Below are positions 43,556 to 49,275 of a stretch of 49,275 bases of DNA, piece by piece (positions within the stretch are counted from its first letter, which is position 1; each line of letters opens with the position of its first letter). The DNA is from an uncultured Fibrobacter sp. (GTDB lineage Bacteria; Fibrobacterota; Fibrobacteria; Fibrobacterales; Fibrobacteraceae): contig CAMKNA010000015.1 in assembly GCA_946414075.1 (NCBI GenBank), forward strand, positions 1 through 49,275, given 5' to 3'. Position numbers and translations under genes: made by a program. Under the pieces are notes generated by a model, which did not search any database, was not told the DNA's origin, and saw only the letters and a list, made by a program, of their open reading frames with translations.

Positions 43556-46527
43556 TAGGCGTCCTTCTCCTCGGCAGCCTTCTTAGCCTTCTCTTCGGCT
43601 TCTTCGCGGGCCACATCCTTCAGGGTACGAGCAACGGTGACTTCCTTGAAGAAGATCAGGCTGTCGCCTTCCTTGATATCGTCGTAACCCTTGAGGCCGA
43701 TACCGCATTCGAAACCGCGGACAACCGTCTTCACATCGTCCTTCATGCGCTTGAGAGACTGGACCACGGTGGTACCCAGTTCCACACCATTGCGGTACAC
43801 GCGAACATGGCTTGTGCGGTCCACTTCGCCGTCGGTAACCATACAGCCGGCAATGAGACCCACCTTCGGGATCTTGAACACCTGGCGGATTTCAGCTTCG
43901 CCCACAAGTTCTTCCTTAAGAGTGGGCTTCAACAGGCCTTCCACGGCGTTCTTGATGTCTTCGATACAGTCGTAAATCACGCGGTAGTTGCGGATTTCGA
44001 TGCCTTCCTTCTGGGCCATCTCGCGCACAGAGAGCGAAGGCATCAGGTGGAAGGAGATAATGATAGCCTGAGCGGTTGTAGCAAACAGGATATCGGAATC
44101 CGTAATGGCGCCCACACCCTTGCGGATGATGTTCACCTTCACTTCCCTGTTGGAAAGCTTTTCCAGAGAAGAAGCCAGGGCTTCGGCAGAACCACCCACG
44201 TCGGCCTTGACGATGAGATTCAATTCGGAAAGCTTGCCTTCCTTCTGTTCGTTGAACTTGGATTCCAGAGAAATAGTGCTACGGGCGCGGAGGTCGCGTT
44301 CACGGGCGGCCATGCGGCGCTTGCTTGCAATTTCGCGGGCGGTCTTTTCGTCGTCCACCACAATCAGGTCATCACCGGCCTGGGGCGTACCGTCAAAGCC
44401 AAGCACCTGGCAGGGCGCGGAGGGAGGAGCCACCTTCATCTGCTCGCCGCGCTCGTTGAACATGGCACGGACCTTACCGGCGTAGATACCGCAGACAAAC
44501 GGATCGCCCACATGGAGCGTTCCGTTCTGCACAAGAATCGTCGCCATGGAGCCCTTGCCCACGTCCAGCTTGGATTCCACCACGGCACCCTTGGCATGGG
44601 CATCGGGGTTAGCCTTCAATTCCAGAACTTCGGCTTCGAGGGCGAGAGTTTCCAGAAGCTGGTCCATGCCCTGGCCCGTACGGGCAGACACTTCGATACA
44701 GCTGGTCTGGCCGCCCCACTGCTCCACTTCCACGCCGCGTTCGGCCAGCTGGGCACGAATCTTGTCGGGGTTGGCCGTGGGCAGGTCAATCTTGGTAATC
44801 GCAACCACCATAGGCACATTTTCGCGCTTGGCCAGTTCGATAGATTCAACAGTCTGGGGCATCACCATGGAGTCGGCGGCTACCACCAGCACAATCACAT
44901 CGGTCACCTGAGAACCGCGGGCACGCATGGCACTGAAGGCCTCGTGACCCGGAGTATCCAGGAAGGTCACCTTACCCTGGGCAGTGGTCACCTCGTAGGC
45001 ACCGATATGCTGGGTAATGCCACCAGATTCGCCAGACACCACATGGGTCTTACGGATCCAGTCCAGCAAGGATGTTTTACCATGGTCCACATGGCCCATC
45101 ACCGTCACCACCGGGTGGCGGGGCTGCAGGTTCTCTTCGGATTCTTCTTCCACGCCGAGAACCGCTTCTTCGTATTCTTCCATCAACTGGGCTTCGTAAC
45201 CGAACTCGTCGGCCAGAATCTGGATGGTCTCGAAGTCCAGGCGGGCGTTGATGGTCACCATCATGCCCATTTCCATGCACTTCGCAATGACGCGGGCTGG
45301 CATCTGGTCCATAAGACCGGCCAGTTCGCCCACGGTAATAAAGTCAGATGTCTTGAGGATCTTCTTCTCTTCGCCGGAATCGTTATCGTTGTGTTCCTTG
45401 CGATAAACCTTCTTGACAGGTTTCTTGGACAAGTCGGCCATCACGCGGGAAACATTCTGACGAACCATCTCCTGCTGCTGTTCCTTCTGCTGTTCCTGCC
45501 TGTCGCGGGAATTGCCACGGCGGTTCTTGTCGTTACCATGACGGCCATTCTGGCCCTTGGCGTTTCCGCCCTTACCGCCCTGCGGTGCACCACCACCAAA
45601 GCCTACGCCGCCATTGCTTGCGTTGAAGGCGTCTTGCATGGAGCCACCGGAGAATCCGCTGGAGCGTCCACCGCCAAATCCGCCACGGCCGCCATTCTGA
45701 CCATTGCGGAAGTTTCCGTTACGATTGTCCTGGCCGTTACCGGCATTACGGGGACCAAATGTTCCCGTGTAGCCCTGGGCATTTCCCTGACCGCGGGCAC
45801 CTGGGCCACCCGGACGGCGGTTACCAAGGCCGCGACCACCCTGCTGTTGCTGCTGGGACTTGGCAATACGGGCAAGGATAGCGGCATCGGGCTTGAACAC
45901 CTGGGCCTTCATAGGAGGTTGCTTGAGCTCCGTAGAAGACGACATCATGGTAGGCTCCGCAGGCTTTGCAACCGCAGGCTTCGCTGCGGCGGTGGGCTTC
46001 GGATCCGTCTTTACAGGAGCAGGCTCGGCCTTGGGCTCTGCAGGGACTTCTACGGGAGCCGCCTTTGCCGGAGCCGCAGACTTTGCTTCTGGGGCCGGTG
46101 TTTCAGATGCCGGCGTTACCTTGGGTTCGGAAGTTACAGGGGCCGATTCCTTGGCAGGAGCCGTGGCCGCCTTGGCCTTAGCCGTTGCAGGCTTATCGGC
46201 GGCCGCCTTGGGCTTCGTAGTCGCCCTGACGCGGCGAATCGTGACTCCATTCTTGGTCGTTACCGATTCTGCGGCGGCTTTCTTCTTGGGGGCGCTTTCC
46301 TGGGAATCCGAGGCTGTCGAGCTCTTCAGGTTCTTGCTCCTGGAGTCCTGCTTCTGCTTCTCGACAGCAGCGGCCTCTTCGATTTTCTCGTAATCCGAGG
46401 CGGCAACCTTGGACACCTGGGTACGGACAGTAACACCTGCATCTCTCAGCAGTTTCATGACCACGTCCACTTTCAGTCCGTGTTCATTTGCCCAGTCCGA
46501 CGGTTTAATCTGTTCTTCCATACTCAT
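43555..46527 (-). CDS. infB: translation initiation factor IF-2 with long Gly-rich linker
   Basis: 990 residues. The N-terminal IF2N domain (about 6-55) is followed by an Ala/Pro/Lys-rich region, then a Gly/Asn/Arg-rich stretch (about 215-340, many GGRG, GQN and GGFGGG repeats). A second IF2N motif (ITVGELAGLMDQMPARVI) lies near 405-422. The G domain has GHVDHGKTS, DTPGHEAFSAMRARG and ITKID. The C-terminal domains bind fMet-tRNA. The Gly-rich linker is longer and more RGG-like than in most bacteria. The 51 bases before it hold no gene. Confidence 0.95.
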   Translation of the reverse strand: MSMEEQIKPSDWANEHGLKVDVVMKLLRDAGVTVRTQVSKVAASDYEKIEEAAAVEKQKQDSRSKNLKSSTASDSQESAPKKKAAAESVTTKNGVTIRRVRATTKPKAAADKPATAKAKAATAPAKESAPVTSEPKVTPASETPAPEAKSAAPAKAAPVEVPAEPKAEPAPVKTDPKPTAAAKPAVAKPAEPTMMSSSTELKQPPMKAQVFKPDAAILARIAKSQQQQQGGRGLGNRRPGGPGARGQGNAQGYTGTFGPRNAGNGQDNRNGNFRNGQNGGRGGFGGGRSSGFSGGSMQDAFNASNGGVGFGGGAPQGGKGGNAKGQNGRHGNDKNRRGNSRDRQEQQKEQQQEMVRQNVSRVMADLSKKPVKKVYRKEHNDNDSGEEKKILKTSDFITVGELAGLMDQMPARVIAKCMEMGMMVTINARLDFETIQILADEFGYEAQLMEEYEEAVLGVEEESEENLQPRHPVVTVMGHVDHGKTSLLDWIRKTHVVSGESGGITQHIGAYEVTTAQGKVTFLDTPGHEAFSAMRARGSQVTDVIVLVVAADSMVMPQTVESIELAKRENVPMVVAITKIDLPTANPDKIRAQLAERGVEVEQWGGQTSCIEVSARTGQGMDQLLETLALEAEVLELKANPDAHAKGAVVESKLDVGKGSMATILVQNGTLHVGDPFVCGIYAGKVRAMFNERGEQMKVAPPSAPCQVLGFDGTPQAGDDLIVVDDEKTAREIASKRRMAARERDLRARSTISLESKFNEQKEGKLSELNLIVKADVGGSAEALASSLEKLSNREVKVNIIRKGVGAITDSDILFATTAQAIIISFHLMPSLSVREMAQKEGIEIRNYRVIYDCIEDIKNAVEGLLKPTLKEELVGEAEIRQVFKIPKVGLIAGCMVTDGEVDRTSHVRVYRNGVELGTTVVQSLKRMKDDVKTVVRGFECGIGLKGYDDIKEGDSLIFFKEVTVARTLKDVAREEAEEKAKKAAEEKDA

Positions 46528-46578
46528 TAAAAGCCTATCTAATCCTTTTAAAAAATCCCCGGTCTCGAAGTCTATTCC

Positions 46579-47811
46579 CTACGCTTCTTCTCCTGAAGTT
46601 CCCTGGGTTTCTTCGGCGGAATCTTCGGGATTCGCGTTTGCAAAGAGACTTTCTGCGCGATGGGCAGTGCGGCGGAGTTCCTGTTCGCGGGGCGTCATGA
46701 CCTCGGTCTTCTCGGACTCGTCCTTCTCAGACCATTCCTTCTCGCCAAACACATCCAAATCGCGACCCACCAGCGTGGCGGCCAGCTTTACATTCTGACC
46801 ATTCTTGCCTATGGCCTGAGCCAGGTTCTCGTCATTGATAACCACCACCACACGCTGGGTGCCCGGGACCTCGGTCAGTTTCACCACATTTGCCGGATTC
46901 AAGGCACGCTTGATGAAGACTTCCAAATCGGGGCTCCACTGCACAATGTCCATGCGCTCATTGCCCAGTTCGCGGACAATGGTCTGCACGCGGGCGCCCT
47001 TCATGCCAACGCAAGCTCCCACGGGGTCAATCTTCTCATCGCGAGAATAAACGGCAATCTTTGCGCGGTAGCCGGGTTCACGGGCAACGCCCTTGATTTC
47101 CACGGACCCTTCGTAAATTTCCGGAACTTCCTGGCGGAACAGCTCCTTAAGGAAGTCGCCGCTAGCGCGGGACAGCACCACCTGGGCACCATTCTTGGAA
47201 GATTCCTCCACACGGGCAATCACGGCCTTCACGGACTGACCCTGGACCAGGCGTTCGTGGCTAATCTGTTCACGGGGCGGAATCACGGCTTCGGTCTGCT
47301 TGCCAAGACTTACAATCACATTGCGGCCTTCCAAGCGGAGGACTTCGCCGCTAATCATGGTTCCAATACGGCCCTTGTAGGTGTCGAGAATCTTCTGGCG
47401 CTCGGCGTCACGAATCTGCTGGGTCAACAACTGCTTTGCCGTCTGAATGGCCTGACGACCGAATGTGGTGGTCGGGACTTCCATTTCCAGCACGTCACCT
47501 GGCTGCGCTTCTTCGTCAAATTCCTGGGCCTCGGGAACCAGCATGTACTCTTCGTCCATCTTCTGAACTTCTTCGGCCGTCATGTTGGGATCGTAATCCG
47601 GATAGTCGTCCACCACCTTGACGCGGAGGAACACATGGACTTCGCTCTCGTCGATTTCCACATCGATTTTCTTGTCCACATGAAGATATTTCTTGGCGGC
47701 GGAGACCAGGGCCTGCTTCAAGGCGTTCAGCACCACGGAATCTTCCATGTTCTTGGCGTCCACGACAGCCTTCAGGGCTCCGAGCAAATTGACTTTCGGT
47801 TCATTTTTCAT
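46579..47811 (-). CDS. nusA: transcription termination/antitermination factor NusA
   Basis: 410 residues. The N-terminal RNA-polymerase-binding domain (about 1-130) is followed by an S1 domain (GRIGTMISGEVLRLEGRNVIVSLG), then KH1 with EGSVEIKGVAREPGYRAKIAVYS split and KIDPVGACVGMKGARVQ, and KH2 ending in NDENLAQAIGKNGQNVKLAATL. The C-terminal 60 residues are acidic and loosely conserved; the acidic repeats of E. coli NusA are absent. It regulates pausing and termination and supports rRNA transcription. Confidence 0.95.
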   Translation of the reverse strand: MKNEPKVNLLGALKAVVDAKNMEDSVVLNALKQALVSAAKKYLHVDKKIDVEIDESEVHVFLRVKVVDDYPDYDPNMTAEEVQKMDEEYMLVPEAQEFDEEAQPGDVLEMEVPTTTFGRQAIQTAKQLLTQQIRDAERQKILDTYKGRIGTMISGEVLRLEGRNVIVSLGKQTEAVIPPREQISHERLVQGQSVKAVIARVEESSKNGAQVVLSRASGDFLKELFRQEVPEIYEGSVEIKGVAREPGYRAKIAVYSRDEKIDPVGACVGMKGARVQTIVRELGNERMDIVQWSPDLEVFIKRALNPANVVKLTEVPGTQRVVVVINDENLAQAIGKNGQNVKLAATLVGRDLDVFGEKEWSEKDESEKTEVMTPREQELRRTAHRAESLFANANPEDSAEETQGTSGEEA

Positions 47812-47826
47812 GAATTGACCTTCCTA

Positions 47827-48276
47827 TTATATTTGTACATCCACCTTGGCAACCAGCACTTCGGAACGGGGAATCACAACATTCCCGGCGTTTCCCTTAA
47901 GGGCCAGCGTCAAATTATCCTCGTCCGCTTCCAAAAGCTTCCCGGTCAGGGGCTTGCCGGTACTGCAGGTCACCCTGATGGTGCGGCCCTTGTTGCGAAG
48001 CAAATCGGCGACCGACTTCAAGGGGCGGTCCAACCCCGGCGACGACACTTCCAGCGTGTAGGCGCCTTCGATAACATCGGGATCCAAGTCCAGGGCGTCG
48101 GACAGGTGCCTGCTTACCTTGGAGCAGTCATCAATGGAGACTCCTTCGGGCTTGTCTATGTACAGGCGAACCGTCCTGCGCTTGCCGGCGCGGAACATGT
48201 CCATCTCCACCAAGGAGACTCCTGCAAACTCGCAGGCCTCGGCAACAAGAGCATCCAGCTTTCCCCGATTATCCAA
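47827..48276 (-). CDS. rimP: ribosome maturation factor RimP
   Basis: 149 residues from a TTG start at 48276, with AAAGAGG 6 bases upstream and no better ATG. Family features: VDMFRAGKRRTVRLYIDKPEGVSIDDCSKVSR in pieces, the conserved VSSPGLDRPL (about 97-106) and the C-terminal SH3-like domain. It binds the 30S subunit during assembly. It is the first gene of the rimP-nusA-infB-rbfA-truB-ribF operon. Confidence 0.92.
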   Translation of the reverse strand: MDNRGKLDALVAEACEFAGVSLVEMDMFRAGKRRTVRLYIDKPEGVSIDDCSKVSRHLSDALDLDPDVIEGAYTLEVSSPGLDRPLKSVADLLRNKGRTIRVTCSTGKPLTGKLLEADEDNLTLALKGNAGNVVIPRSEVLVAKVDVQI

Positions 48277-48389
48277 AAAAACCTCTTTATAAAAATAGCC
48301 GTTCGCTTACGGAACTTCTCCTGAACATCTCGGACCTAAATCCTCGGTTCCATGGGAAAAATTCCACGAACAGTCTAAAACCGGGTACA

Positions 48390-48418
48390 AATAGAGAAAA
48401 TTTTTCGGATTCAGGCAA
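48390..48418 (-). promoter_or_regulatory. candidate promoter of the rimP operon
   Basis: On the minus strand TTGCCT (48418-48413), 17 bases, TCTATT (48395-48390), reading on as TCTATTTG. The leader to rimP would be about 107 bases; its sequence shows only weak short stems. Confidence 0.4.
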
Positions 48419-48448
48419 CTGGAGAAGGTATAAAAGAGGGGGAAAAAC

Positions 48449-48466
48449 TATATTTAGGCCACTATG
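48449..48466 (+). promoter_or_regulatory. TATATTTA box next to the dapA ATG, likely leaderless
   Basis: TATATT (48449-48454) ends 9 bases before the ATG at 48464. No Shine-Dalgarno between them; the purine stretch GAGGGGG lies upstream of the box. Confidence 0.5.
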
Positions 48467-49275
48467 CAGATTACTAACGCTTCTCAACTTACTGGTGTTT
48501 TCCCCGCGTTGTTCACCCCGCTCAAGAACGACGACCCCAAGAACCTTCGCAACTCCATCGACTACAAGAAGATGGAAAAGATGATTGACGACGTGATTGC
48601 AAACGGCGCAAGTGGCGTGCTCCCTGCCGTAACCACGGGCCAGAGTGCGACGGTCTCTCCGCAGCAGCACCTGGATGTCATCAAGTTTACGCTGGACTAC
48701 GTGGACGGCCGCGTGCCCGTGATTGCCGGTGCCGGCTCTAACTGCACCCGCGAATCCATTGAAATGATCGAGAACGTTCAAAAGATCGCCCCCGTGGCAG
48801 TCCTCTGCGTCACAGGCTATTACAACAACCCTCCACAGGAAGGTCTTTTGAAGCACTACCGCACGCTTAGCAGCGAGACGGGCGCCAAGATCGTGATCTA
48901 TAACGTTCCGGGCCGCACCTCCAGCTATGTGCACCCCGACACCCTTATCGAACTTGCCGAAGACAAGAACATCATCGGCCTCAAGCAGGCTGTAGAGTTC
49001 GGCTTTGGCGAAAAGTTCCACGAAGACACCATGCGAGTGATCAAGGAAACTAAGGGCAAGGATTTCGCCGTGATGAGCGGTGAAGACGGCCTCTTTGCCG
49101 ACCTGCTTGAAATGGGCGGCACGGGCCTTATCAGCGCTTCGGGCAACATCCCCGAGGCCACGAAGACGTTTGTGGAACTGTACAAGGCTTTCCAGGCCGG
49201 CGACAAGGAGAAGGCGCACAATCTGCAGAAGGACGCCCGTGACTTCATCGACATCACCTTCTGCCGCAAGAACCC
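48464..49275 (+). CDS. dapA: 4-hydroxy-tetrahydrodipicolinate synthase-like, partial
   Basis: 270 residues are visible and the frame runs off the window. DapA condenses pyruvate with aspartate semialdehyde for lysine and peptidoglycan precursors. Present are the TTGQSAT motif (58-64; usually TTGES), YYNNPPQEG, YNVPGRT with the catalytic Tyr, and GLKQAVE with the Schiff-base Lys. The Glu-to-Gln change in TTGES and the C-terminal MSGEDGLFADLLEMGGTGLISA match DapA relatives, but other N-acetylneuraminate-lyase family members cannot be wholly excluded. It is divergent from rimP. Confidence 0.85.
   Translation, partial: MQITNASQLTGVFPALFTPLKNDDPKNLRNSIDYKKMEKMIDDVIANGASGVLPAVTTGQSATVSPQQHLDVIKFTLDYVDGRVPVIAGAGSNCTRESIEMIENVQKIAPVAVLCVTGYYNNPPQEGLLKHYRTLSSETGAKIVIYNVPGRTSSYVHPDTLIELAEDKNIIGLKQAVEFGFGEKFHEDTMRVIKETKGKDFAVMSGEDGLFADLLEMGGTGLISASGNIPEATKTFVELYKAFQAGDKEKAHNLQKDARDFIDITFCRKN

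Noticed and set aside
43456..46530. A 1024-codon open frame on the plus strand
   Set aside because: It is exactly antisense to infB. Similar long antisense frames cover nuoL, nuoM, nuoG and leuA; they come from the codon bias of the real genes and have no ribosome site or recognisable domains.

Overview
The window looks like chromosomal DNA from a Fibrobacter species (Fibrobacterota, FCB group). The evidence is a lipoprotein with the Fibrobacter-type FISUMP paralogous domain (6102-6857), a secreted GH5 cellulase with a C-terminal domain like type IX secretion (T9SS) signals (15034-16356), and several promoters with a TAnnTTTG box as known from Bacteroidota. No integrase, transposase, CRISPR array or phage gene was seen, so this is mostly core genome with some lineage-specific parts.

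Layout. 1-6.1 kb: the end of leuB (+), then on the minus strand a short-chain dehydrogenase, pmbA/tldE with an orphan HigA-like gene, and a leuA - membrane protein - aminotransferase operon. In front of leuA lies an unannotated leucine attenuator: a 19-codon leader peptide with seven Leu codons, an antiterminator and a terminator. 6.1-12 kb: FISUMP lipoprotein and glutaminyl cyclotransferase, DUF4416 and DUF486 genes, a tandem structured element behind mdh, mdh, a YfcE-like phosphodiesterase, a broken small gene, and a secreted protein of unknown function. 12-18.3 kb: tRNA-Arg with a degenerate partial copy, metF, a degenerate HD-domain protein, a FliB-like Cys-cluster protein, the GH5 cellulase, a UDP-glucuronate decarboxylase and a small outer-membrane barrel. 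18.3-26.8 kb: coaE with an EamA transporter, mscL, a lipoprotein, a divergent glycogen synthase overlapping a tRNA(CAT), a second lipoprotein, rph, a second short-chain dehydrogenase and ffh.

26.8-41.2 kb is one tightly coupled minus-strand operon, nuoB-C-D-E-F-G-H-I-J-K-L-M-N, for respiratory complex I. Stops and starts overlap or nearly touch throughout. nuoA is absent from its usual place, and four subunits carry unusual additions: a NuoB coiled-coil tail, a fibronectin-III-like domain on NuoE, a membrane insertion in NuoH and an acidic tail on NuoM. 41.4-48.3 kb is a second minus-strand operon, rimP-nusA-infB-rbfA-truB-ribF, for ribosome maturation, transcription and translation factors and flavin cofactors. 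The window ends inside a dapA-like gene on the plus strand.

Several genes (DUF4416, ffh, dapA and the leu leader peptide) have a -10-like box only 7-9 nt before the ATG and no Shine-Dalgarno sequence, which suggests leaderless transcripts. Most other genes have a clear GGAG/AAGGA site. Function calls rest on motif recognition by eye; no database search was run.
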